A stretch of 64,000 nt of DNA from positions 4,588,001 through 4,652,000 of the forward strand of contig NZ_CP109027.1 in NCBI RefSeq assembly GCF_036226885.1. Reading direction: 5' to 3'. A program made the position numbers and the translations under genes. The stretch's first letter is position 1; every line of letters begins with the position of its first letter. Under the pieces are notes generated by a model that was not told the origin of the DNA, did no database searches, and was given only the letters and a program-made list of their open reading frames with translations. This document shows positions 23,243 to 32,122 of this stretch, piece after piece. This DNA is from Streptomyces sp. NBC_00663 (lineage in GTDB: Bacteria > Actinomycetota > Actinomycetes > Streptomycetales > Streptomycetaceae).

Positions 23243-24394
23243 ATGAAGTCCCCTTCCCTCCGGGGCGTGGGGCGAGGTGCCTGCGTCGGTGCGCTGCTCG
23301 CGCTGGCGGTCGTCGACGTGCTGTCCTCGGGCAGCTCGGGCTACGGCGTCCTGCGTCCGGCGCTCGTCCTCGCCGTCGGTCTGTCCGCCGTCCTGTGGCC
23401 GCCCGCGCGTCGCCCCGTCTGGCTCACCCCGCGGCTGCGCACCGCCGTGCCCGCCCTCGCCTCGCTCCTCTACACGGCGACGGCGTACGCCGCGCACCGC
23501 TCCGGCGCCTTCGGCCCGGGCGAGACCGCCGTGCTGCTGTGCCTGCTGTTCATCGCCGTACGGCACTGTCCGCCCCGCTGGGCCGTGGTGTGCGGGCTGC
23601 TGGACGCGGCGGCGCTGCTCACCACACCCGCCCGGTACTACGGCTCGCTCACCGAGGACGAGGCGCCGGGCTACCTCCTCGTCGGCGTGCTTCTCGCCGT
23701 GCTCGTCGCCTCGCTCGCCGCGTATCTGCGCTCCCTTGACTACCGCAGGACCGTCGCCGTCGCCGACACCCGCCGCGAGGAACGCCTCGCCATCGCCGCC
23801 GACCTGCACGACTTCGTCGCCCACCATGTGACCGGCATCCTCGTGCAGACCCAGATGGCCCGCATGATGGCCGCCACGCAGCCGCAGGACCTGGATCCGG
23901 TCCTGGCCGGTATCGAGGGCGCCGCGACCGAGGCGCTCGCCTCCATGCGCCGCACGGTCGGTGTGCTGCGGGACGCCACGGGCGGGGAGACGGACCACCG
24001 GCCCGTCGGCGACCTCGCCGGTATCACCGAGCTGACCTCACGCTTCGCGAACCCCGGTCAGACCGTCACCCTGCACTCCGACGTCCCGGCCGACCTGCCG
24101 CACGAGGTGCAGGCCGCGGCCTACCGGGTGGTGCAGGAGGCGCTGACGAACGTACGCCGGCACGCGGCCGACGCGACCCGGGTGGACGTACGGCTCGGTC
24201 TCGACGGCGGGCGGCTGATGGTGTCCGTGACCGACGACGGGCGCGGCGGCACCCAGCTCCCGGACGCCGCGCACGGCGGCGGCTTCGGGCTCGTCGGCCT
24301 GAAGGAGCGGGTCACCGCGCTGGGCGGTGAGCTGACGGCGGGACCTCGCGAAGGGCACGGCTGGGAGATCAGGGCGGCGTTCCCACCGCCCTGA
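23243..24394 (+). CDS. NarL-type sensor histidine kinase, orphan
   Basis: 383 residues from ATG 23243, with four or five hydrophobic segments in the first 160 residues. It then has a HisKA_3 phosphoacceptor helix (RLAIAADLHDFVAHHVTGIL, about residue 190) and a HATPase_c domain with YRVVQEALTNVRRHA, VTDDGRGG and GFGLVGLKERVTALGG. Kinases of this type normally sit next to a LuxR-type response regulator; none is present here. It diverges from the sugar-binding lipoprotein gene, so a shared sensory role is possible but unproven. Confidence 0.88.
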   Translation: MKSPSLRGVGRGACVGALLALAVVDVLSSGSSGYGVLRPALVLAVGLSAVLWPPARRPVWLTPRLRTAVPALASLLYTATAYAAHRSGAFGPGETAVLLCLLFIAVRHCPPRWAVVCGLLDAAALLTTPARYYGSLTEDEAPGYLLVGVLLAVLVASLAAYLRSLDYRRTVAVADTRREERLAIAADLHDFVAHHVTGILVQTQMARMMAATQPQDLDPVLAGIEGAATEALASMRRTVGVLRDATGGETDHRPVGDLAGITELTSRFANPGQTVTLHSDVPADLPHEVQAAAYRVVQEALTNVRRHAADATRVDVRLGLDGGRLMVSVTDDGRGGTQLPDAAHGGGFGLVGLKERVTALGGELTAGPREGHGWEIRAAFPPP

Positions 24395-24416
24395 CCCCCT
24401 CAGTCCCGTGGCACCG

Positions 24417-26120
24417 TCAGGGCGCGTTGATCAGGTCGACCGGCGGGACCTGGACCGTACGGTGGCCCGGCGTACCGCCCAGGACGACCTTGCGCAGGGC
24501 GACGTTGTTCTTCAGGTTCGTCTCCTGGAGGCGCTTCTCCGGGTTGGCGATGACCTCGATGTAGTACGTGCCGTTCGGCAGGTCCGTCACGTCGAAGGAC
24601 TGGCCGGGGCGGTACTGGGTGTAGGTGTCGCCGGAGCCGACGTCGAGGACCTCACGGACCGAGATGGAGTTCTGCTGACCGCAGGCCGTCGACAGATCGG
24701 TGTTGTACGGCTTGAAGTTGGCGTTCTTCACCGTGTAATCGACGGCGTCGGTGTTGGCGAGGCAGAACGCCTCCTTGCCGCTCTTGACGATGTCCTGCTT
24801 GTCCGCGCTCAGCAGCCGGTAGCTGGCGAAGTCGGTGAAGTGCCAGTGCTCGTGGCCGACGCGCGGGTCCCACTCCATGGTGCCGGTGGGCGTGTAGCCG
24901 ATCTGCTTGCCCTTGGCGTCGTAGAAGTACTGGTACGCGTCCATCAGGTCGGCGCCCGGCTTGCGGAAGCCGTCGACGACCAGCGGCGCGGGGCCCGCGT
25001 TCCAGACGTTGGCGCTGAAGGCCAGGTAGTCCTTGCCCGCCACGTCGCCGTCCTCGCCGTCGGTGATGGCGATGTCCCAGGCGGGCAGCGAACGCAGGTC
25101 CGGCTTGGGCACGTTCGACGCCACGCCCGCCCGGCCGGTGGGCCGCTTGGCGTTGGGCCTGAGCGCGGGCGCGATCCGGGAGCCGTCGGTGTGGCCGGCG
25201 CCGTCGCCCAGGTGGTGGGCGAGGCCGCGGTCCTCCAGGGCGTGCGAGAGGGCGCCCGGGGTGGGCTCGTCGGCGCCGCGCGGGCCGTAGTGGTGGGCCA
25301 TGGAGTGACCCGCCATGCCGCTCATGCCGCTCATGCCGCTCATGGAGTGACCGTCGTGCGTGGCGCTCATGCCGCGGCCCGCGCCGCCGCCCGAGCCGCC
25401 GTCCGAGATCTGGCGGACGGTCACCTTGATGGTCCGCCGGTCGTTCGGGATGCCGAAGGCGTCCCGGTACTTCTTGGCGACGGACACCTTGGCCGTGTAC
25501 TCACCGGCCGGCAGGTCGACCGGCTTGTCGTAGTCGACGGTGGAGGAGTTGGCCGCCCAGCCCTTCTCGACACCCCACACCGAGCCCAGGGTGAACGGGT
25601 TGGTGGGGCAGCTCTCCGGGTAGTGCGAGGTCGCCGGGGCGTCCGGACGGAGCCGGCCCGAGGCGTTGTTCGGGCAGAACGTGCCCTTGGACTTGGACAC
25701 CTCCTGGCCCTGCGCGTTCTTGATGGACACCTCCAGGAAGCCGGGCAGCCCGGAGAAGTCCTTCACCAGCCCCGCGGGCAGGGCCTTGCTCCCGATCTTC
25801 TTGCCCTTCGCGTCGCGCAGGATCTGCTGCGCGACCACCGGGTCCTTGTACGACTTGCGCTTCACCTGGAACTCCAGCGGCGCGTTGTCGACGGTGACAT
25901 ACGTCCCGAGGTCGAGGTAGACCCCGGATTCCCCCTCCCACCGGTCGAGCGTCACGGCGTTCGACGCGGCGATCAGCTTCAGCTTCGGCTTGCCGGGTGT
26001 GGCGGCCTGCGCCGCGCCTGCGCCGGGAGCGGCCCCGGCGCCGGTGACGACGACGGTGAGTGCGGCCGAGGCCGCGAGCGCCACGCGTCGGGCGCGGCTG
26101 CGTTGGTGCTGACTGGTCAT
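24417..26120 (-). CDS. Secreted lysyl oxidase family protein with Met/His linker
   Basis: 567 residues from ATG 26120 with GAGGAA upstream; the signal peptide ends near AAQA-ATP. The C-terminal third is a lysyl-oxidase domain with the copper-binding motif GHEHWHF (about residue 420), followed by a conserved FCLANTDAVDY stretch. About residues 245-285 form a linker rich in Met and His, including repeated SGM units and AGHSMAHH, typical of copper-handling segments. The N-terminal half (about 40-235) is an unassigned beta-rich domain. The expected reaction is copper/quinone-dependent oxidation of lysine or other amines outside the cell. Bacterial members are poorly characterised. No copper chaperone gene is adjacent. 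Confidence 0.85.
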   Translation of the reverse strand: MTSQHQRSRARRVALAASAALTVVVTGAGAAPGAGAAQAATPGKPKLKLIAASNAVTLDRWEGESGVYLDLGTYVTVDNAPLEFQVKRKSYKDPVVAQQILRDAKGKKIGSKALPAGLVKDFSGLPGFLEVSIKNAQGQEVSKSKGTFCPNNASGRLRPDAPATSHYPESCPTNPFTLGSVWGVEKGWAANSSTVDYDKPVDLPAGEYTAKVSVAKKYRDAFGIPNDRRTIKVTVRQISDGGSGGGAGRGMSATHDGHSMSGMSGMSGMAGHSMAHHYGPRGADEPTPGALSHALEDRGLAHHLGDGAGHTDGSRIAPALRPNAKRPTGRAGVASNVPKPDLRSLPAWDIAITDGEDGDVAGKDYLAFSANVWNAGPAPLVVDGFRKPGADLMDAYQYFYDAKGKQIGYTPTGTMEWDPRVGHEHWHFTDFASYRLLSADKQDIVKSGKEAFCLANTDAVDYTVKNANFKPYNTDLSTACGQQNSISVREVLDVGSGDTYTQYRPGQSFDVTDLPNGTYYIEVIANPEKRLQETNLKNNVALRKVVLGGTPGHRTVQVPPVDLINAP

Positions 26121-26413
26121 CGGTTCCTCGTCTGCGAGTGCCATGGTCAGTGGCATCGGACTGGACAGCCCACCGGCCGGCCACTGGTACGGGCGCACCC
26201 CAACGCGCCCGGGCCGGGTCTGTGAGCAACCTGTGAGACTGGTAAATGGTGTGTCGAGGTTGCCTGTTGAACCAAGGTCACGCCGGAGTTCCTCCGAAGG
26301 AGGGACCTCCCTGGTACTCAAGGCGGACCTCGCCGGCAGTCCGGCACCTCACGCCCCGGTTACGTTTCGCTCAACCTCTGGTTGCGACGCGGTGAGCGGG
26401 CGACGATGGGTGC

Positions 26414-26836
26414 ATGACGCTGGCCGAGCGCGCCCTGGAGCGCCTGCGAGTCTGGCCCGACCTCCGTACGGGGCAGGCCAGTTGCGGTACCGGAAGCGCC
26501 CTGCGCGCCGGCCGCAGCGAGATCGTGCACTTCCATTCCGCCCATGACGTGGACCTGCATCTCACCGACCGGGCGCTCGACCGCTTCTCCGCCGACCTCT
26601 CGGAGTCGACGGCCATCCGGCTGGTCCCGGGCTCCCGCTGGGTCACCGTCCACCTCGACTGCGACACGGACGTCGATCTGCTGATGAGCCTGGTCAGCAT
26701 GGCCCTCAAGGCCCATCAGACGCCGCAGGCCGACACCGCGGACGGGTGCAACTTCCACCGGGTGACGGTCATCCCGTCGGCGCCCGCCAGGCCCGGTGGT
26801 GATCGAGGATCGTCTCCTCGAACGGGCGGTAGGTGA
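26414..26836 (+). CDS. Luciferase-family/DUF5519-like protein
   Basis: 140 residues. A small alpha/beta protein with HFHSAHDVDLHLTDRALDR and SRWVTVHLDCDTDVDLLMSL, the pattern of the short luciferase-family (DUF5519) proteins, which give a DNA- or ligand-binding-sized fold but have no proven function. No catalytic motif, signal or membrane segment is visible. Its last 68 bp overlap the convergent SDR gene, so the true stop context is shared. Confidence 0.65.
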   Translation: MTLAERALERLRVWPDLRTGQASCGTGSALRAGRSEIVHFHSAHDVDLHLTDRALDRFSADLSESTAIRLVPGSRWVTVHLDCDTDVDLLMSLVSMALKAHQTPQADTADGCNFHRVTVIPSAPARPGGDRGSSPRTGGR

Positions 26837-27830
26837 CGCCGAGTTCCTCGCGGCTGCGGTGGTTGTCGACGCGGAAGCGGATGCCGAGGTGCTTGCGGAT
26901 GTAGTCCTGGGACAGCCCGAAGGCGGGGCCCAGGATGCGGACCGGCCAGTGCGGCAGCCGGGTCCGGGGCAGCCGGAGGTCGCGGGGGCGGTGGGCGCGC
27001 AGGACGCGGGCCATGTCGTGGAAGGAACTCATCGTCTCCGCCGCGAGGATGTACCGGCCGTGCGCGTCGGGGTTCTCCGCCGCCGCGAGGTGCGCGTCGG
27101 CGACGTCCCGCACATCGACCGTGGTGAAGCTGAAGTCCGGGGCGCCGTAGAAGAAGTAGCCCTTGAACAGCTCCTCCAGGAGGAAGAGGCTGCCGGACTC
27201 GGAGGCGGGGGTGAGTGACGGGCCGAGGATCAGCCCGGGGTTGAGCGCCACCATCCGCCAGCGGTCCTGCGCCTGCGCCGCCTCCCAGGCAGCCTGTTCG
27301 GCGACCGTCTTGGCGTAGTGGTACGGGTTGTTCTCCACGGTGCTGGTGGTGTTGACGTACTCCTCCGTGAGGACCTGGTCCTTCATCGTCTCCAGTACGT
27401 CGATGTAGTCGCCGAAGATCGCGCCGACGGTGGAGGTGAACACCAGGCGGCGGACGGTCGTGGTGCGTTCGATCGACCCGATGACATTGCGGGTGCCGAG
27501 CAGCGCGGGCTCGACGACGTCCCGCCGGCCGTCCTTGATCTTCTCCGGCATGAGGAACGGGGAGGCGACGTGGAAGACGGTCGCGCAGCCCCGCGCCGCC
27601 TCGTCGAAGGAGCCCTCGACGAGCAGGTCGGCCGCGAACAGGTCGAGCCTGCCCGGGAACCGGTCCCGCAGCGCGAGCAGGGGCCTGGTCTTCGGTGAGA
27701 CGGTGGTGGCGCGGACCGTGGTGCGGACCTGGTAGCCGCGCTCCAGGAGCCGCTTGACCAGATGACTGCCGACGAAGCCGCTGCCGCCGGTCACCAGGAC
27801 CGGCGCCGCCGGTCTGTCCACATCGCCCAC
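26769..27830 (-). CDS. Extended SDR, dihydroflavonol-reductase-like
   Basis: 353 residues from GTG 27830 with GAGGAG upstream. It has the Rossmann motif VTGGSGFVGSHLVKRLL, the catalytic YHYAK (Tyr-x3-Lys) preceded by VFTSTVGAIFG, and NPGLILGPSL after it. This is the NAD-dependent epimerase/dehydratase superfamily, 4-dihydroflavonol reductase and cinnamoyl-reductase-like branch, acting on a carbonyl substrate with NADPH. The true substrate is unknown. It lies 18 bp upstream of the metzincin gene on the same strand, but a functional link is not obvious. Confidence 0.88.
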   Translation of the reverse strand: MGDVDRPAAPVLVTGGSGFVGSHLVKRLLERGYQVRTTVRATTVSPKTRPLLALRDRFPGRLDLFAADLLVEGSFDEAARGCATVFHVASPFLMPEKIKDGRRDVVEPALLGTRNVIGSIERTTTVRRLVFTSTVGAIFGDYIDVLETMKDQVLTEEYVNTTSTVENNPYHYAKTVAEQAAWEAAQAQDRWRMVALNPGLILGPSLTPASESGSLFLLEELFKGYFFYGAPDFSFTTVDVRDVADAHLAAAENPDAHGRYILAAETMSSFHDMARVLRAHRPRDLRLPRTRLPHWPVRILGPAFGLSQDYIRKHLGIRFRVDNHRSREELGVTYRPFEETILDHHRAWRAPTG

Positions 27831-27848
27831 CCGCGCTCCTCGTACCGG

Positions 27849-28691
27849 TCAGAGGCCGTAACGGCTCTTCAGATGGCGCCAGAAGTCACGCAGCATCCAC
27901 TTGTCGAAGTCCGTGATCTGCGTGGCCGATCCGGCGTTCATGAGGAAACAGCACTGGCCGGTCGGCGTCCAGTCGTAGAAGTCGTCCAGACCGAAGGTAT
28001 GGCCGACCTCGTGGAGATAGATGTGGATGTTCTCCTGGGCCAGGGCGCCGGTGAAGTACTCCTGTCCGACGCGCTGTCCCCAGTCACCGCCGGCGCCGCC
28101 CTGGAAGCCCTTGGTCAGCCACAGGGACTGGTCGTAGTGGCGGGTGACTCCGCCGGGACACCTGGAGTAGTTGCCGTCCTGGTGGAAGAAGCGTCCGCAG
28201 TCGGGGGCGCACTGCGGGGCGCCCTCGCTGTCGAGGTTGCCGGCGTAGATGTCGACGGAGTTGTCCGTCCACTGGAGCGTGGAGCGGTTCTTCACCGCCC
28301 AGCCGACGATGTTGACCGGAACGCTCGTGTACGGCCAGGAGTTGGTGCCGGTGCCGTTGTCGAGCATGGCCGCCATCCACTTGCCCCACTGCTTCTTCAG
28401 GGCGGCGTGGACCTGGTCGCGCAGCGCGGTGCTGACGGGGGCGTCCGACTCCCAGCGGACGCAGTAGTTGATGCTGCCCTTGTTGGCCATGACCTGGTCC
28501 CAGCCGTAGTTCTTGAAGCCGTAGAGGTCGGGATAGGTCGACGAGACGTGGTTCCAGACCTCGTTGAGGGGCTGGACCAGGTTCGAGGGCGGGTTCCAGT
28601 TGTCCGCCGACTGTGCGGGGGCGGCCGTCGTGAAGGCCGCTGCGAGCACGGCGGTGAGGATGGCGAGCAGTCGTGCGATGCGGGTGCGCAT
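27849..28691 (-). CDS. Secreted metzincin-like metalloprotease
   Basis: 280 residues with a signal peptide ending near AQSA-DNW. Zinc-binding motif HEVGHTFGLDDFYDW (HExGHxxGxxD) and a later Met-turn-like CCFLMNAGSAT identify a metzincin. Eight cysteines suggest disulfides, in keeping with secretion. The N-terminal part has many aromatic residues (WNPPSNLVQPLNEVW, GFKNYGWDQVM), which is unlike snapalysin, so it may belong to a less known family acting on structured proteins or wall material. No propeptide is evident. Confidence 0.8.
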   Translation of the reverse strand: MRTRIARLLAILTAVLAAAFTTAAPAQSADNWNPPSNLVQPLNEVWNHVSSTYPDLYGFKNYGWDQVMANKGSINYCVRWESDAPVSTALRDQVHAALKKQWGKWMAAMLDNGTGTNSWPYTSVPVNIVGWAVKNRSTLQWTDNSVDIYAGNLDSEGAPQCAPDCGRFFHQDGNYSRCPGGVTRHYDQSLWLTKGFQGGAGGDWGQRVGQEYFTGALAQENIHIYLHEVGHTFGLDDFYDWTPTGQCCFLMNAGSATQITDFDKWMLRDFWRHLKSRYGL

Positions 28692-28778
28692 GGAGGTGAA
28701 CTCCCTTCGTGGGGTCGGGATTTCACCTCTCAGTCGGCGCCGGTCCGGGGCGGGTTGCCGCCCTGCCGTTCACATCGT

Positions 28779-29717
28779 TCACACCCGGCTTCGCAGGGGC
28801 ACCGCCACCGCGTCGTACGTCGTCTCCGGTGTCGGGGTCGTCGTGAAGCGGGCGTTGACCAGGTAGAGCCGGTCGCCGAAGCGGGCCGCGGTGGTGGGGA
28901 CGTCGAAGCGGGGGTCGGTGATCGTGGTGCGCAGGGTCGCCGTGGTCGCCGTCGCGTCGAGGTCCCAGACGCTGACGAGGTTGAGGCGGTTCTGGACGAC
29001 GTACAGCCTGCGTCCGATGCGCCACAGACCGTCACCGTTGACGACGGAGTCCTGCCCGACCAGCGTGATCCTGGTGGCGTGCCCGGTCCTGGGGTCGACG
29101 CGGTAGAGCTCGCCGGGGGTGGACTTGACGACGATCAGGCCCCGGCCGTCCGGGGTGGGGACGACGCCGTTGGCGTTGTTGACGTCCGGGAGCTGGACCC
29201 AGTCGCCGGTGAGCGGGAGGGTGCGGACCTCGCCGGCCCGGCCGCGGGGGACGCCGTAGAGGGCGGCGGCGCGGGAGTCGGTGAACCAGGCGCGGTCGCC
29301 GAGGAGGGTGACGTCGTTGATGAAGTGGCCGGTGGCCTCGGAGAGTTGGAAGGTGCGGACGACTTCGCCGGTACGGGAGTCATGGACCCGGGCGACGCCG
29401 GTGTTGCCGGCGACGTACAGCAGACCGTCGCGGTCGATCTTCAGGCCGACGGCGATCTGGCCGGCGGCTCCGGCGTACAGGACCGTGCCCTCGCCGCTGC
29501 GCAGGTCGGCGCGGTAGAGGGCGCCGTTCGCGCGGGAGCCGAGGTAGGCGTAGGGCTCGGCGCCGATCGCGATGCCCTCGGGGAGCCAGCCGTTCGGCAG
29601 GGGGAACCGGGTGGGCCGGGCCGCCGCGCTCGCGGTGGCGGGAGCGGCCGTCACAGAGAGTGCGGCCAGCGCCACGGCGCCGCCCAGGACGGCTCTGCGG
29701 CTCGGATCATGGACCAT
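28779..29717 (-). CDS. Secreted SMP-30/gluconolactonase-like beta-propeller
   Basis: 312 residues. The Tat-like signal SRRAVLGGAVALAAL is followed by repeated propeller blades: GWLPEGIAIGAEPYAYLG, GLKIDRDGLLYVAGN, NDVTLLGDRAWFTDS and NNANGVVPTPDGRGLIVV. The arrangement matches SMP-30-like six-bladed propellers that hydrolyse lactones or simply bind ligands. Calcium/catalytic residues cannot be assigned with certainty. RBS GGAGG lies before ATG 29717. Confidence 0.82.
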   Translation of the reverse strand: MVHDPSRRAVLGGAVALAALSVTAAPATASAAARPTRFPLPNGWLPEGIAIGAEPYAYLGSRANGALYRADLRSGEGTVLYAGAAGQIAVGLKIDRDGLLYVAGNTGVARVHDSRTGEVVRTFQLSEATGHFINDVTLLGDRAWFTDSRAAALYGVPRGRAGEVRTLPLTGDWVQLPDVNNANGVVPTPDGRGLIVVKSTPGELYRVDPRTGHATRITLVGQDSVVNGDGLWRIGRRLYVVQNRLNLVSVWDLDATATTATLRTTITDPRFDVPTTAARFGDRLYLVNARFTTTPTPETTYDAVAVPLRSRV

Positions 29718-29863
29718 GGTGGGGCCTCCAGGGAATCCAACTCCGTTTGCTGTTCCTTCAGTTGAGAACGGAGCGGACGAGGGGCGAGTTCCCTGAAGCG
29801 GGGGCGCGGATTCCGCCGGAGTGCAGGACTCCCTATTTCTGCCGTTTCGGTGATAATTGCGGT

Positions 29864-30229
29864 ATGAGTACGGCAGCGTTCATAGAGGCGGCCGCGGGGA
29901 GCGATGTGCTCAACGTGATCGCCGCATTCGTCGGTGGCGCGGTCATCGCCGGGGCACTGATCTGGGCCGTACAGTTCGGCATGCGGGTCCGGGACCGGGA
30001 ACTTCCCCGGCCGCGCCCCGAGGAACAGCCCAGTCTTCCCAGCACCGGCGCGATCCACGAGATCAGAGAGATGCGGGAACCGGACGAGCTCCCGCTCGCT
30101 GAGCAGGAACGGCTCATGCCGTACCAGCTCCATCACTCGGGCACGAGACGAGGAAAGGACCAGAACCGCAAACGCTGGCTACCGGGGTCCAGTGGTGGCT
30201 TCGGCAGCGGCGGTATCGGACACGTCTGA
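29864..30229 (+). CDS. Small membrane protein, DUF6479-like
   Basis: 121 residues. One transmembrane helix near the N-terminus (LNVIAAFVGGAVIAGALIWAV) is followed by a charged cytoplasmic region with RVRDRELPRPRPEEQPSLP and a basic, Gly-rich end. It resembles the DUF6479 family of Streptomyces. GATAAT at 29852-29857 lies 6 bp before the ATG, so the transcript may start at the start codon (leaderless). Function unknown. Confidence 0.75.
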   Translation: MSTAAFIEAAAGSDVLNVIAAFVGGAVIAGALIWAVQFGMRVRDRELPRPRPEEQPSLPSTGAIHEIREMREPDELPLAEQERLMPYQLHHSGTRRGKDQNRKRWLPGSSGGFGSGGIGHV

Positions 30230-30250
30230 CACCTGGAATCGGCACGACAG

Positions 30251-30295
30251 AACCGGCCTCCCCCCGCCACGCTGTGTGACGGGGGGAGGCCGGTT
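30251..30295. terminator. Bidirectional hairpin terminator
   Basis: A perfect 15-bp stem (30251-30265 with 30281-30295) and 15-base loop, between convergent genes ending at 30229 and 30302. Confidence 0.88.
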
Positions 30296-30301
30296 GGTGT
30301 C

Positions 30302-30796
30302 TCAGGCGGTGCGGCGCGGGGGAGCCTCGGGCGCCGTCGCGAGGGCCCAGATCACGAAGAAGTCCACGGCGATCATGATCCCGGACCAGACGGGCGAGTA
30401 CGGCAGGAACAGGAAGTGCAGCACCATCGCCGCCGACGCCAGGAAGATGCCGGTCATCCGGGCCCACCAGGCACCCTTGAGGACGCCGTAGCCGACGCCC
30501 ACCAGGACCGCGCCCAGGACCAGCATGATCCAGCCCCAGCCGGTCAGGCTGATCTTGTAGATGTAGTCGCCGATCCGGTCGTAGACGTCGTCCGCGGCCA
30601 GCGCCGAGATGCCCTGGAGGATCGCCAGCACACCGTTGACCAGCATCAGCACACCGGCGAAGACCAGCCCGCCGGTGGCCCACTCCCCGCCGGGGCGGCC
30701 GGGCGGCGGGGCGGGCTCGGCCTGCTGGTGGCCCTGGTCCCACACGGGCGGCGTGGTGGGAGTGCCGGGCGGTGTCGTGTGCGGCTGCTGGGTCAT
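30302..30796 (-). CDS. Four-helix membrane protein, DUF7144-like
   Basis: 164 residues from ATG 30796. It has a Pro/Gln-rich cytoplasmic start of about 40 residues, then four hydrophobic segments (GGLVFAGVLMLVNGVLAILQ, GWGWIMLVLGAVLVGVGYGV, MTGIFLASAAMVLHFLFLPY, IMIAVDFFVIWALA). This is a common Streptomyces membrane family, DUF7144-like, of unknown function. It ends at the shared terminator. Confidence 0.82.
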   Translation of the reverse strand: MTQQPHTTPPGTPTTPPVWDQGHQQAEPAPPPGRPGGEWATGGLVFAGVLMLVNGVLAILQGISALAADDVYDRIGDYIYKISLTGWGWIMLVLGAVLVGVGYGVLKGAWWARMTGIFLASAAMVLHFLFLPYSPVWSGIMIAVDFFVIWALATAPEAPPRRTA

Positions 30797-30945
30797 GTCC
30801 GTACCCCGTCTCTCGCGCGGGTCCGCGCGTCGGTGTCGGTGATGCTTCGACCATCCGCGCGAGAAGAGGGCGGCGCCCACGGGACGTGAGCCGTTCGGGT
30901 GACGGCCCGCATGCGACGGCGGGCGCGAGGACCTTCACTGAGGAC

Positions 30946-31428
30946 ATGACCGGTAACCGGACCCACCGCGCCCCGATCACGACCGTCGCGCTGCTCATCG
31001 CGCTGACGGCCCTGACCGCTCTGACGGGCTGCTCCGACGACGACACGCCCTCCTCGGTGGCGAGCAAGGCGGCGTCCGTCGCCTCCCAGGCCACCGAGGT
31101 GTTCGCGTCGGCCACGGCGGAGGCGGGGAAGAAGTTCGACGACGTCAAGAACGGCGTCGACGTCAAGGACGACGTGACCCTGGGCACCCCCGGCACCGGC
31201 TCCGACGGCCGCACCACGGTCGAGGTCACCGTCGCCAACACCGCCGACTCGCAGAAGTCCTTCCTGGTGCAGGTGAACTTCAGGGACGGCGACGGCGACC
31301 TGGCCGACGCCGTCGCGGTCACCGTGCGCGACGTACCGGCGGGCGGCTCGAAGAAGGCCACCGCCCGCGGCAACCGCGACCTGTCCGGCGATGTGAAGGC
31401 CGAGGTCGCGAGGGCTGTCCGCTACTGA
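30946..31428 (+). CDS. Secreted lipoprotein, unknown function
   Basis: 160 residues from ATG 30946. The signal segment TTVALLIALTALTALTGC ends in lipobox LTGC. It is followed by an Ala/Ser-rich spacer and a beta-sandwich-like domain (TTVEVTVANTADSQKSFLVQV, AVAVTVRDVPAGGS) of the FxLYD kind seen in many actinobacterial lipoproteins. It is expected at the outer face of the membrane; the role is unknown. Confidence 0.8.
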   Translation: MTGNRTHRAPITTVALLIALTALTALTGCSDDDTPSSVASKAASVASQATEVFASATAEAGKKFDDVKNGVDVKDDVTLGTPGTGSDGRTTVEVTVANTADSQKSFLVQVNFRDGDGDLADAVAVTVRDVPAGGSKKATARGNRDLSGDVKAEVARAVRY

Positions 31429-31447
31429 GCACGCCCCCGAAGGCGGC

Positions 31448-32122
31448 TCAGGCCATCCAGAAGAACACCGCCGTCATCCGCTTCTCCTCCAGCGTCGCAC
31501 CGCAGTAGCCGGTCGCGCTGTGCACGAGGTTGGCGTTGTAGAGCAGCAGCCGGTTGAAGCGATGCGGGACGCGTACGTCCTCCTCGAAGGCGTCGGGCGC
31601 CACGAACCGGGTGCCGAGCGCCTCGACGAGGTTGTTGTGCGGGGCCTGCACGACATTGCCGCCGAGCCGGCCGCCGGGCAGGGACTGGCGGTAGAAGCTG
31701 GTCCCGCAGTCCCTGGGGACGGCCGGGTTCAGATAGAGCACCGCCGCGTACCGGCACAGGGCGCGCGAGTCGGTGTGCGGGCGGGGCGTGCTCTCGCCCT
31801 CGCCGACGACCTGGACGCAGTTGTGGTTGAGGGTGCCGCCGCCGGGCGCCGACTGCACCCACAGCTCCTTGGCGCCGGTGGCCTGCCGCACCAGCCGCTC
31901 GACCCGGGCCAGCTCACCCGGCTCCAGGCCGGGCATGGCCCGCAGCCCCGGCCAGCTCTCCGGCCGGTGCGGGTAGCCCTCGACCCAGTCGTCCTTGGCG
32001 AGACACCGCTCCCGTACGGCGTGCGCGTCGGGCAGGACGTCGTCCAGGACCCAGTAGTCGCGGCCCTTGGTGGGCTTGCGGTACGGGAGAACGGGCAAGG
32101 TCTGGGAGGGGGGTGGGGGCAT
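31448..32122 (-). CDS. 2-oxoglutarate/Fe(II) oxygenase-like protein (DUF6445-like)
   Basis: 224 residues. The facial triad pattern is visible: RPHTDSRALCRYAAVLYLN (HxD) and later LVHSATGYCG (His), with KRMTAVFF as the final strand carrying the 2-oxoglutarate-binding position. It resembles the DUF6445 group of small oxygenases, which in some clusters hydroxylate peptides. Its upstream region carries two GGTCAACC repeats 11 bp apart (32190 and 32201), a spacing typical of SARP targets, and the next gene divergently encodes a BTAD/SARP-like regulator. Substrate unknown. Confidence 0.78.
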   Translation of the reverse strand: MPPPPSQTLPVLPYRKPTKGRDYWVLDDVLPDAHAVRERCLAKDDWVEGYPHRPESWPGLRAMPGLEPGELARVERLVRQATGAKELWVQSAPGGGTLNHNCVQVVGEGESTPRPHTDSRALCRYAAVLYLNPAVPRDCGTSFYRQSLPGGRLGGNVVQAPHNNLVEALGTRFVAPDAFEEDVRVPHRFNRLLLYNANLVHSATGYCGATLEEKRMTAVFFWMA

